A DNA stretch of 64,000 bases, taken from Streptomyces sp. NBC_01142. Lineage in GTDB: Bacteria > Actinomycetota > Actinomycetes > Streptomycetales > Streptomycetaceae. The DNA is taken from assembly GCF_026341125.1 (NCBI RefSeq), contig NZ_JAPEOR010000001.1, positions 2,480,001-2,544,000 on the forward strand, written 5' to 3'. The translations under genes were made by a program, and so were the position numbers. Below the pieces are notes generated by a model, which was not told where the DNA came from, ran no database searches, and was given only the letters and a program-made list of their open reading frames with translations. Positions 42,913 through 50,752 of the stretch are shown in pieces (positions within the stretch are counted from its first letter, which is position 1; every line of letters begins with the position of its first letter).

Positions 42913-44027
42913 GCGAGGGGCCAGGACCCTCACTGGACGAGCTGCGCCGGTACGCGCGGCTGCACGCCCGTGCCCAGGGACTCGCCCCCGCCCGGTGCCG
43001 GGAACTGCTGGCCAAGGTGGCGGTCGCGCACGGGGACGGCCGCGACTCCTGGGCCACGGTCTGGAGCCGTGCGGGGGACGGTCTCGCCGGGCGCGGCAGA
43101 CATCTGGAGGCGTGCCGCCACTACGGCCTCGCCCGATTCCCGTATGCCGCGGACGGCGACGCCGTACGTATCCGTGCCGGCCGGCGGTGCGTCGAGACCT
43201 TCGACCGGTGGCGCCGGCAGCAGCGCGGCATCCAGCGGCTCGAACTCTCCCTGCCCGACGGCCGCTTCGCCTGCTGGACAGCCGGGCTGTCCGCCCGCGA
43301 ACCACGCCCGCTGATCGTCGTCATGGGCGGCATCGTCAGCGTCAAGGAACAGTGGGCGCCGATCCTGGCGCGTGCCGACGCGCTCGGGGTGGCGCTGGCC
43401 GTGACCGAGATGCCCGGGGTGGGCGAGAACACCCTGCCCTACCGCGCGGACAGCCACCGCATGCTCAGTGCGGTGCTCGACCAGGTGGCGGACCGCGCCG
43501 ACACCGGGCGGACCAGCGCGATCGCCCTCAGCTTCGGCGGTCATCTGGCCCTGCGCGCCGCCCTCGTCGACGACCGGGTCCGGGGCGTGGCCACGGTGGG
43601 TGCCCCGCTGCGCCACTTCTTCCTCGACGGGAACTGGCAGCGCCGGGTGCCGGACACCACCGTCCTCACCCTCGCGCACCTCATCGGCTGCAAGCGGGAC
43701 GACGTCTTCGACGAGGTACGCGCATGGGCGCTGAGCGAGCGCGAGTTGAGGCGGCTGCACATCCCGGTGACGTACGCCGCGGCGCTGCGCGACGACATCG
43801 TGCCGCTCACCGAGACGGGCGAGCTGCTGCGTGACCCGGCGGCCCTGCGGGAGGTGCTGCTGCTCGACGACGAACACGGCGCTCCGGCCGAACTCGCGCG
43901 GGTGCGCGTGGCGCTGCTCCGCGCCGCGCTCCGCGCGGTGGGCGCGCATCCCGTGCGCAGAGGCCTGCTGGCCGCTGCGAGCGGCACGCAGCGCCTGCTG
44001 AGCCGGAGAGGACGGCTGGCTGTATGA
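42909..44027 (+). CDS. Alpha/beta hydrolase, FrsA-like (candidate acetate-eliminating enzyme)
   Basis: Protein of 372 residues. A helical N-terminal domain (1-110) precedes an alpha/beta hydrolase core with oxyanion block VVMGGIVSVKEQW and nucleophile elbow IALSFGGHLA (Ser208). Likely acid and base are Asp and His in LRDDIVPL and DDEHGAP. In agglomerin biosynthesis an alpha/beta-hydrolase-like enzyme removes the acetate introduced by the E2-like acyltransferase to leave an exocyclic methylene. The same pair of families in the same operon supports that reaction here, but a simple esterase is possible. Confidence 0.78.
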   Translation: MSEGPGPSLDELRRYARLHARAQGLAPARCRELLAKVAVAHGDGRDSWATVWSRAGDGLAGRGRHLEACRHYGLARFPYAADGDAVRIRAGRRCVETFDRWRRQQRGIQRLELSLPDGRFACWTAGLSAREPRPLIVVMGGIVSVKEQWAPILARADALGVALAVTEMPGVGENTLPYRADSHRMLSAVLDQVADRADTGRTSAIALSFGGHLALRAALVDDRVRGVATVGAPLRHFFLDGNWQRRVPDTTVLTLAHLIGCKRDDVFDEVRAWALSERELRRLHIPVTYAAALRDDIVPLTETGELLRDPAALREVLLLDDEHGAPAELARVRVALLRAALRAVGAHPVRRGLLAAASGTQRLLSRRGRLAV

Positions 44028-44527
44028 ACCTCATGAAGCCCATCAACCCGATGAACCGCATGGACCGCCTCGACTTCACGGACCCCGTCGACTTCACGGG
44101 CGGAGTCCGGGGGAGAGCGGGGCGCGGGGCCCCGGGTGGAGCCCCGATCGCGGAGAGGACGCCGGGCTGGAGCTACCACCACCCCTGCGGGCGGGCCCTC
44201 AGCGGTGTCGTCGGCGCGGCCGCCCTCGTCGTCGGCGCACGGATCGGCGGGGCCCGCAGCCGGGTGCTATGGACCACGGCGTTACTCCCCGACATCGCCC
44301 TGCTGTACGGCATCGCCGCCGCACCCGGCTTCGAGCGCCTGCCCTCCTACGCCGTACGTCCCTACAACGTGCTGCACTCGCCCGCCGTACCCGCCGCGCT
44401 GCTCGCCCTCGCGGCCGTCATCCGCAGCCGGCGCACCGCCGTGGCCGGGCTCGGCTGGCTCGGGCACATCGCCGTCGACCGCGCCTTCGGGTACGGGCCC
44501 CGCAGGCCCGACGGGCTGCGCTACTGA
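44024..44527 (+). CDS. DUF4260-like small membrane protein (contains TTA codon)
   Basis: Protein of 167 residues with about four hydrophobic stretches. The block ALLPDIALLYG, RPYNVLHSP and LGHIAVDRAFGYGPRRPDGL resemble DUF4260. The N-terminus is a low-complexity repeat (MNLMKPINPMNRMDRLDFTD), so a later start is possible. Its Leu codon at 44282-44284 is TTA, making translation depend on the bldA tRNA. It is coupled to the hydrolase gene by ATGA and ends the operon, 12 bases from the convergent P450. Function in the pathway is unknown. Confidence 0.65.
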   Translation: MNLMKPINPMNRMDRLDFTDPVDFTGGVRGRAGRGAPGGAPIAERTPGWSYHHPCGRALSGVVGAAALVVGARIGGARSRVLWTTALLPDIALLYGIAAAPGFERLPSYAVRPYNVLHSPAVPAALLALAAVIRSRRTAVAGLGWLGHIAVDRAFGYGPRRPDGLRY

Positions 44528-44539
44528 ACTGCCGCCCTG

Positions 44540-45739
44540 TCAGGACCAGTTCACCGGCAGCGACTCCAGCCGGTTGACGAGCAGCCCGGTGCGCATCCGG
44601 ACCTCTTCCACCGGCACGGCAAGGCGCAGCGACGGGAAGCGACGGGCCAGCGCGGACAGTGCGATCTGCAGCTCGGCCCGTGCCAGGGGCGCACCCAGGC
44701 AGTAGTGCGGGCCGTGCCCGAAGGCCAGATGCGGGGCGCCCCGCCGCCCCGGCTCGAAGCGGTCCGGGTCCGGGAAGCGGCTCTCGTCCCGGTTGGCGGA
44801 GCAGATCGCACCGATCACCGCGCTGCCCGCCGGAACGGCGGTGCCCGCCACCTCGATCCCCGCCGTGGTGACCCTGAGCGGGCCGCCGTCCCCGATGGGG
44901 TTGATCCGCAGCAACTCCTCGACGGCAGCCGCCAGTTGCTCCGGTTCGTCCGGCACGAGGCCCATGCCGCCGTTGTGCCGCAGCAGGGTGAACACCGAGG
45001 TCCCCAGCACCCCGACCGTCGTCTCGTGCCCGGCGATCAGCAGCGTCATCGCCATGGTGATCAGCTCGTGTTCGGTCAGCGGTCCTTCCTCGTCCCGGAC
45101 CCGGACGAGCGCGCTGAGCAGATCGTCACCCGGCTGCTTGCGCTTCTCCGCGACGAGTTGCTGGAGATGGCCGACGAGCGCCAGCTTGCGCTCCAGCATC
45201 TGCTCCGGGGTGTGCGCGGTGAGCGAGAGGACCGCGTCGGACCACTCCCGGAACATCTCCCGGTCCGCGAAGGGCACGCCCAGCAGCTCGCAGATGACGG
45301 CGACGGGATAGGGGAACGCGAAGGCGTCGTTGAAGTCGACCGGCCCGCCCCCCTGCGCCATGTCCTCCAGCAGAGTGTCCGCAAGCTCCTGGATGCGCGG
45401 TCGCAGCAGCTCCACACGGCGGGCGGTGAAGGCGCTCGAGACGAGTGAACGCAGCCGGGTGTGCCCGGGCGGGTCCATGGTGAACAGGCCGCCCGCGTCG
45501 AAGGGCACGGCGGTGAGCTTCGGCGACTCGGGCAGCACCGTCGCCGCCCTGCTGCAACGGGCGTCGGCGAGCACCGTACGGACATCGTCGTAGCGGCTGA
45601 AGAGGTACGCTCCGTCGCCGCTCGGCATGACGACCTCCGTCACCGGGGCTTCACTGCGCAGCCTCGCGTAGTCCTCGGGGAGTTCGGTCGCCGAGCGGCG
45701 AGGGGGCGGATAGCTGCGCACGGCGGATTCCTGAGGCAT
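44540..45739 (-). CDS. Cytochrome P450
   Basis: Bacterial class I P450 of 399 residues. The I-helix reads LLIAGHETTVG, the ExxR motif is in VEELLRINP and the haem loop is FGHGPHYCLGAPLARAE with the axial Cys. The start is placed at ATG 45739; a longer frame to 45826 adds no recognisable sequence. It faces the tetronate operon and is divergent from the response-regulator gene. It probably oxidises the acyl chain or ring late in the pathway; a ferredoxin is not encoded nearby. Confidence 0.93.
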   Translation of the reverse strand: MPQESAVRSYPPPRRSATELPEDYARLRSEAPVTEVVMPSGDGAYLFSRYDDVRTVLADARCSRAATVLPESPKLTAVPFDAGGLFTMDPPGHTRLRSLVSSAFTARRVELLRPRIQELADTLLEDMAQGGGPVDFNDAFAFPYPVAVICELLGVPFADREMFREWSDAVLSLTAHTPEQMLERKLALVGHLQQLVAEKRKQPGDDLLSALVRVRDEEGPLTEHELITMAMTLLIAGHETTVGVLGTSVFTLLRHNGGMGLVPDEPEQLAAAVEELLRINPIGDGGPLRVTTAGIEVAGTAVPAGSAVIGAICSANRDESRFPDPDRFEPGRRGAPHLAFGHGPHYCLGAPLARAELQIALSALARRFPSLRLAVPVEEVRMRTGLLVNRLESLPVNWS

Positions 45740-45853
45740 GACGACACCGTCCGACCTGCTGCTCGGGTTGTGGTCGAGCGGGTGTCCAGAGTCACAGAGG
45801 GAGGTATTCTCGCCTTCCGCCGACACGGGGTAGGCGTGCAGGGGAGGGGCCGG

Positions 45854-46480
45854 GTGTCAGGGGGAGCGTCACGCATCATTCGGGTGGTTCTGGCCGAGGA
45901 CATGCATCTGGTCCGGGGCGCGCTGGTCGCCTTGCTGAACCTCGAACGTGACATAGAGATCGTGGCGGACGTCGGCTCGGGGGACGGCATTCTCCCCGCG
46001 GTTCTCGAACACTCTCCCGATGTGGCGGTCGTCGACATCGATCTGCCGGGAGTCGACGGTCTGACCGCCGCCGCCCAGGTGCACGCGCGGAGACCGCAGT
46101 GCCGGACGCTGATCCTCACCGGCCTCGGCCGGCCGGGAAATCTGCGCCGCGCGCTCGAGGCACAAGTGTCGGGCTTCATCCTCAAGGACGCGCCGCCGAG
46201 CCAGCTCGCCGACGCGATACGCCGCGTGGTCGCCGGCGAGCGGGTGATCGACCCCCAGCTCGCACTGGACGCCTGGTCGGCGAGGGACAATCCGCTCACC
46301 GCCCGGGAGGCCGAGGTGCTGCGGATGGCGGCGGACGGCGCGGAGGCGCCGGACATCGCAGCCCAGCTCTATCTGACCGTGGGCACCGTACGGAACTATC
46401 TGACGATGGTGGTCACCAAGCTGGGCGCGCGGAACCGGGTCGACGCCATCCGCATCGCCAGGGAGCAGGGCTGGCTCTGA
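45854..46480 (+). CDS. NarL/LuxR-family response regulator
   Basis: Protein of 208 residues. The receiver domain carries the acidic pair in VVLAEDMHLV and the phospho-acceptor Asp61 in VVDIDLPGVDG; a Lys in FILKDAP completes the site. A LuxR-type HTH lies at 140-205 (LTAREAEVLRMAADG, GTVRNYLTMVVTKLG). GTG 45854 has GGGGAGGGG upstream. The likely partner is the histidine kinase that converges on it from 46493, 12 bases away. It may control the divergent P450 or the RiPP operon. Confidence 0.9.
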   Translation: MSGGASRIIRVVLAEDMHLVRGALVALLNLERDIEIVADVGSGDGILPAVLEHSPDVAVVDIDLPGVDGLTAAAQVHARRPQCRTLILTGLGRPGNLRRALEAQVSGFILKDAPPSQLADAIRRVVAGERVIDPQLALDAWSARDNPLTAREAEVLRMAADGAEAPDIAAQLYLTVGTVRNYLTMVVTKLGARNRVDAIRIAREQGWL

Positions 46481-46492
46481 GGGGGCCTGCGT

Positions 46493-47761
46493 TCAGACGG
46501 CGCTGCGTGCGCCGTCGGGTCGGTCCACCTCGCGTGCGATCCGCAGCGGACGCACCGGTTCCGGGCCCTGCGCACGGAGCGGCACCTCGGCCACCAGATG
46601 GAAACGGCCGTCCTTCCGCACACCCGCGACCAGCCTGCCGCCGACCGCGGAAATACGGGTGCAGAGATTTCCGATTCCGGAGCCGCCGTCCACAGAATGC
46701 GGACGAGAGCTGTCGTCCACCCCGTCATTGACGACATGAAGTACCGCGGTGCCGTTGTCCGTCTTCTTTGCGGTGACGGTGCAGTGGCGTACGGCGCTGT
46801 GCCGGAGGATATTGGTGATTCCTTCTCGCAGCACTGTGGCGAACACCGTGCTCACCTGCTCCGGCAGTTCCTCCAGGGTGGATTTCACCTCGATATGAAT
46901 GCCGGCGGCGTGGAATACGGATTTCGCTGATTCGAGCTCGGTGGGGAAGGAGAGATCGCGGTAGCTGCGGGCCACCGCGCGCACATCGGCCAGGGCCTGG
47001 CGGGAGATTTCCAGAACGGTGGAGAGTTCTTCCGCGGCCCGGCCCGGCTGCTGGTCGATCAGGCGCAGGGTCAGCTCGCCGCGCAGGGTGATCGCCGACA
47101 GGCTGTAGCCCAGCAGATCGTGCAGATCGCGGGCGAAGCGCAGCCGCTCCTTCTCCACGGCGAGCCGGGCGATCTCCCGCTGCGCGGAGCGGAGTTGTAC
47201 CACCATCTCGGCCAGCCAGGTGAGGCCGTAGATGGTGGTGGTGAGCAGGAGGCACGAGACTCCGACATAGGCGACCTCGAGCGGTGCCATGCCGTGGAAG
47301 TAGGCCAGGCCCATCACGGAGGACAGGACCAGGCCGGCTGTCAGCCAGGACCAGGGCGGACGGAACGACAGCAGCAGCGTTCCGGAGAGGAAGCCGGGCA
47401 GGCCCACCCAGATCGGCCCCAGCAGCAGCACGGGCACATACGTCAGCAGCGCCTGGACGGCCAGGATCCAGTAGGTGTGACGTCTTCGCAGCCGGGTGCT
47501 GCGCGGCACCGACCGGATGACCTGGACGACGAAGATCGCGACGAGCGCCGATCCGCCGACGACCAACTGCACCAGGCTTTCGCGCACCATGAGCAGATGC
47601 AGCGTCGCGGCGCCCAGATAGCTGGCCAGAGCCACCACGAGAATGGCGAGGGCGATCCTGGAGGCCAGCTCCTCGTCGCCCCCGCCACGAAAGGGTATCG
47701 ATGGCTCGATCTGCTTGCGACTGTTCAATGTTGTCACTTGTGCGTGGTCCGCATTCAGCAT
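46493..47761 (-). CDS. Membrane sensor histidine kinase (HisKA_3/NarX-DesK type)
   Basis: Protein of 422 residues with about six hydrophobic segments (35-195), then the dimerisation helix with the phospho-His in RFARDLHDLLGYSLSAI and an HATPase domain with DGGSGIGNL and REGITNILRHS. The start is ATG 47761 with GGGGAGA upstream. It follows the cyclodehydratase gene on the same strand after 73 bases, in which TAGGAT may be a -10 of its own promoter. It is the likely partner of the convergent response regulator. The membrane sensor part has no large external domain, so it may sense a membrane-active or lipophilic signal. Confidence 0.88.
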   Translation of the reverse strand: MLNADHAQVTTLNSRKQIEPSIPFRGGGDEELASRIALAILVVALASYLGAATLHLLMVRESLVQLVVGGSALVAIFVVQVIRSVPRSTRLRRRHTYWILAVQALLTYVPVLLLGPIWVGLPGFLSGTLLLSFRPPWSWLTAGLVLSSVMGLAYFHGMAPLEVAYVGVSCLLLTTTIYGLTWLAEMVVQLRSAQREIARLAVEKERLRFARDLHDLLGYSLSAITLRGELTLRLIDQQPGRAAEELSTVLEISRQALADVRAVARSYRDLSFPTELESAKSVFHAAGIHIEVKSTLEELPEQVSTVFATVLREGITNILRHSAVRHCTVTAKKTDNGTAVLHVVNDGVDDSSRPHSVDGGSGIGNLCTRISAVGGRLVAGVRKDGRFHLVAEVPLRAQGPEPVRPLRIAREVDRPDGARSAV

Positions 47762-47834
47762 GCGTCTCCCCGTTGCACCCGCATGAAAGTGGCTTGATCC
47801 TAGGGGAGATGCGGCGCGTGTGCGACTGCCATAA

Positions 47835-50108
47835 CTAGACAAAGAGCGGGATCGGATTGATCTCTTCATACGCAATCGGGACGTTCCGGCGCCCGAGCCG
47901 TACCGGTACGTCGAAGAGTCTGCCGGGGGCATATCGCGCCCAGAAGTGCCGCAGCCCGGGCACGATCACCTTGACCACGGGGATCTGGATGTCGGGCCGG
48001 GTCTGGTCCAGGACGAGAAGCTCCATGCCCCGTGCCCTGACGAGCCGCTCGGCTGCGTTGATGTCGTCCAGGAGGTCCTCGCGGGGTGTGTAGTCGTAGT
48101 CCGTGCGTCTGCGTGCCGGCGCCCCCGGATCGGGCGTCAGATAGGGCTGGTTGGCCAGGGTCTTGCGCAGGCACCAGTCCAGCAGCGTGGGGTCGTCGAA
48201 GGCGTAGCCCTCGCCCGGCGCCGTCTCCGTCATCGCGGGCAGGAGCTGGTTCATCTCCGTGAGCGCGCGGCGCAGCGCCAGGGCCGGATCGAAGTGGCTG
48301 CCGAACCCGAACACGATGTTCTCGTACGGTCCCTTCGTGCACCGGGACACCGCCGCCATCGTGGGGATGCCCAGGTCGGCCGTGAGATCCAGTACCCAGA
48401 ACTCCCTGTGCAGCTCCGCGTACCAGCTCCTCATCTCGTCGAACCAGGGGTCGCCGAAGGAGTCGAGATCGACGCCGGGCTGACGGGTCCGGTTGTACCA
48501 CCACAGGGCGACCGAATCGCGCTCGACGAGCTCGAAGAAGCCCTGGAGCACCGCGTCCTCGAGGCTGCAGCCCGCGGCGTTGCCGTTCGAGTCGGCCCGG
48601 GCGTAGTTCGCCCCGGCCGGTTGCGGGGCGGCGTAGTACAGCATCGAGGTGGGCACCATGCGGTGGTTGCCGTGGGAGACGGACCAGACCGGGGTCCAGT
48701 CGATGACCGTGTTCTCGTCGAACGGATCGCAAACATGCTGGGGGAAGGGCTGCACGGCGTTCCAGAGATGGCGCTGGGCGAACTGGCGTTCGTGGTAGAG
48801 CTGGCTGAGATTGGGGTGCAGGGCGGTGCCACCCAGCTCGGCGAAGCTGGACCGGACACGCGGCTCATCACCGTGGAAGGTGGCCGAATATCGCTCTAGT
48901 GCCTCGCACAAGGCGCCCACTTTGGCGTCCAGTTCGGTGACGCCCTTGCCTCCGCTGTGAATCCGCAGCCCGGAGCGCATGGCGGCCATTCCTGTGCCAC
49001 GAAGGGCTGGATTGGCCCCGGATGTATAGGAGTTCAGGCTCTCCGGACATCGCGGGTCGGGTTGCAGCGTGCTGACGACCCCGGTGATGCCGCTGACCAG
49101 GTGTTCGTAACGAGCCAGCACCTGGCGGGGAGTCAGAGTCCGGTGACCACCGCCGGTGCGGGTCTTCTTCAGCCGCGAGGACAGCGGCAGCGGCTGCCAG
49201 GTCCGGGCACCCATCAGACCGGGATCGCCGCACTCGGGACACTGAGGGCGGCGCTCCACCCGGTGGTGCGTGCCCGCCATGCGCAGCGAGTCGAGGGTCC
49301 ACACGGCCCCCTGGTTCTCGTGCCGGTACCCGCAGAGCCACTTCGCCGACTCCATCGCGACCAGTTGCAGAGCGAGCGAGCGGCTTGCGGCGGTGGCGGC
49401 GGGCGGCGGGGCGAGCGGCTCGCCCAGCCCCAGCACCGCTCCCGCGTGCTGCTCCGCCTGTCGGTGATGGCGCAGCCGATAGGCCAGACAGCTCCAGCAG
49501 GCGCCGGAGCCCGGCTGGAACACCGGGCCCGTCCACACCTCGACGCCGTGCGGCTTGGTCAGCAGCCAGGGGCGCCCGCTGCGGCGGTGCTGCCGGTCGA
49601 TCTCCTCGAGCTCCGCCGCGAGATAGTGCTCGCACAGCACGACGGTGAGCTCACTGCGGTCGTCGGGGCCGATCCGTACCCCGGAAGATGCGAACGCGTC
49701 CCGGACGGCACGGTCGGCGATCGACGTGAGATTGACCAGGCGCACACTGCCCGACTCCAGCAGGTACGCCTCGCGGACCGGCTCGAGCCCGGCGGACTCC
49801 CAGAACGCCGCCGCCGCGGCACCGTCCTGGGAGTCGGCCTGATGGGGCGCCGGGTACTGGCGTACGAGATTCTCCTCCGTGAGCCTTCCGAGCAGGCTGC
49901 CGAGCTGGGCGGGTGACAGCAGCCCCTGAGTGTCACGGACCAGCGCGGGAATGTCCCGGCTGCCGTCCAGTAAGGGGGCCAGTACGGACAGGGCGTCGCT
50001 CGCGATGGCGGTGACACCCTGTTCGGAGACGAGATACGTCGCATCACCGGGTACGACGGCGCTGGCAAGATGGCGCCGGAACCCGACCCGTGGCCGGTCG
50101 GAGGACAT
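47835..50108 (-). CDS. Fused E1-like leader-binding/YcaO cyclodehydratase (contains TTA codon)
   Basis: Protein of 757 residues. Residues 10-350 are the E1-like partner with a leader-binding N-terminus and a zinc tetrad CWSC (204-207) and CPEC (290-293). Residues 380-757 are the YcaO domain with GGKGVTELDAKVGALCEALERYSA-type ATP-site sequence, SNGNAAGCSLEDAVLQGFFELVERD and a C-terminus NPIPLF, close to the PxPxP tail of azoline-forming YcaO enzymes. It should convert Cys, Ser or Thr of a peptide to azolines using ATP. Codon 46 (49971-49973) is TTA. ATG 50108 is eight bases after the precursor stop; GTG 50132 is an alternative. Confidence 0.9.
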   Translation of the reverse strand: MSSDRPRVGFRRHLASAVVPGDATYLVSEQGVTAIASDALSVLAPLLDGSRDIPALVRDTQGLLSPAQLGSLLGRLTEENLVRQYPAPHQADSQDGAAAAAFWESAGLEPVREAYLLESGSVRLVNLTSIADRAVRDAFASSGVRIGPDDRSELTVVLCEHYLAAELEEIDRQHRRSGRPWLLTKPHGVEVWTGPVFQPGSGACWSCLAYRLRHHRQAEQHAGAVLGLGEPLAPPPAATAASRSLALQLVAMESAKWLCGYRHENQGAVWTLDSLRMAGTHHRVERRPQCPECGDPGLMGARTWQPLPLSSRLKKTRTGGGHRTLTPRQVLARYEHLVSGITGVVSTLQPDPRCPESLNSYTSGANPALRGTGMAAMRSGLRIHSGGKGVTELDAKVGALCEALERYSATFHGDEPRVRSSFAELGGTALHPNLSQLYHERQFAQRHLWNAVQPFPQHVCDPFDENTVIDWTPVWSVSHGNHRMVPTSMLYYAAPQPAGANYARADSNGNAAGCSLEDAVLQGFFELVERDSVALWWYNRTRQPGVDLDSFGDPWFDEMRSWYAELHREFWVLDLTADLGIPTMAAVSRCTKGPYENIVFGFGSHFDPALALRRALTEMNQLLPAMTETAPGEGYAFDDPTLLDWCLRKTLANQPYLTPDPGAPARRRTDYDYTPREDLLDDINAAERLVRARGMELLVLDQTRPDIQIPVVKVIVPGLRHFWARYAPGRLFDVPVRLGRRNVPIAYEEINPIPLFV

Positions 50109-50115
50109 CAGCCCG

Positions 50116-50475
50116 TCAGACGGTCTCGACACGGGGCCGGCCGCCGGCCGTGGCGGCGTCGGCGGTCTCGGGGCCCGGCGAGGAGCCGCACACGATGCAG
50201 GTGAAGGACTCCGTGGAGCGGTGCGTCTTGAGGGACGTCAGACTGATGATGGTCATCTCCTGAGGCGCTTCCGTGGGAAGAGCGGGGATGACGGTGTCGG
50301 GACCGGTGGTCATGCCGAACTCGGCCAGTACGGTCCGCGGTTCCAGTGCATAGCGCAGTGCCAGATCGGGCTGAAGGTAACTCCGCGCGACCAGCTCGGC
50401 GAATCGCCAGTCGTGGTCGATGTGCGTGCGCCCCGTTGTGTGGGTTGTCTTTCCCGTAAACGCGTAACCAGACAT
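50116..50475 (-). CDS. Putative RiPP precursor with nitrile-hydratase-like leader (NHLP/TOMM type)
   Basis: Peptide of 119 residues immediately upstream of the cyclodehydratase gene. Residues 22-75 (FAELVARSYLQPDLALRYA, LEPRTVLAEFGM, then VIPALPTEAPQEMTIISL) follow the pattern of NHLP leaders derived from nitrile hydratase alpha subunit. The likely core starts near 85 and contains STESFTCIVCGSSPG, with Cys93, Cys96 and several Ser/Thr; a longer tail follows to residue 119. ATG 50475 has GGGAGC seven bases upstream. Both family likeness and gene order support a precursor; the cleavage site and modified residues are not known. Confidence 0.72.
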   Translation of the reverse strand: MSGYAFTGKTTHTTGRTHIDHDWRFAELVARSYLQPDLALRYALEPRTVLAEFGMTTGPDTVIPALPTEAPQEMTIISLTSLKTHRSTESFTCIVCGSSPGPETADAATAGGRPRVETV

Positions 50476-50752
50476 CGTGCTGCTCCCGGTTTGATGTGAA
50501 CGTATCAGGGAGATACGAGGGTTTGCGTGTGGGGGTGCCTGCCGTGCATGCGATAGCAGTCTGCGCACCTCGCCCGGGTGTCGAACAGTGGAGACGTCAC
50601 CACCCTCGATGTGAAGATTTCACGGTCTGCGCCTCGGTGATCTACACACCAAGGTCGTGATGTGGTCACTTTCTTCGCAACCTTCAGGCGTGCAAGTCTT
50701 CACCAACGGTTTCTCGCCCAGAGAGGCCGGCGGATCGGGTGAGGAATTGGTC
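50476..50752. other. Divergent control region between RiPP precursor and SARP gene
   Basis: This 277-base gap has no gene. It must hold the promoters of the leftward precursor-cyclodehydratase operon and the rightward SARP gene. It contains the palindrome GTGAA-GAT-TTCAC at 50611-50623 and several short A/T-rich patches. No heptamer repeats typical of SARP sites are obvious. Confidence 0.6.
50611..50623. promoter_or_regulatory. Operator-like palindrome GTGAAgatTTCAC
   Basis: Five-base perfect arms around a three-base spacer, near the centre of the divergent control region. It fits a site for a dimeric regulator such as the local LuxR-type response regulator, but no binding protein can be assigned. 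Confidence 0.35.

Noticed and set aside
47835..50108. Thioamide-forming YcaO
   Set aside because: No TfuA-type partner is visible. The fused E1-like domain with zinc Cys motifs and the Pro-containing C-terminus fit azoline formation better.
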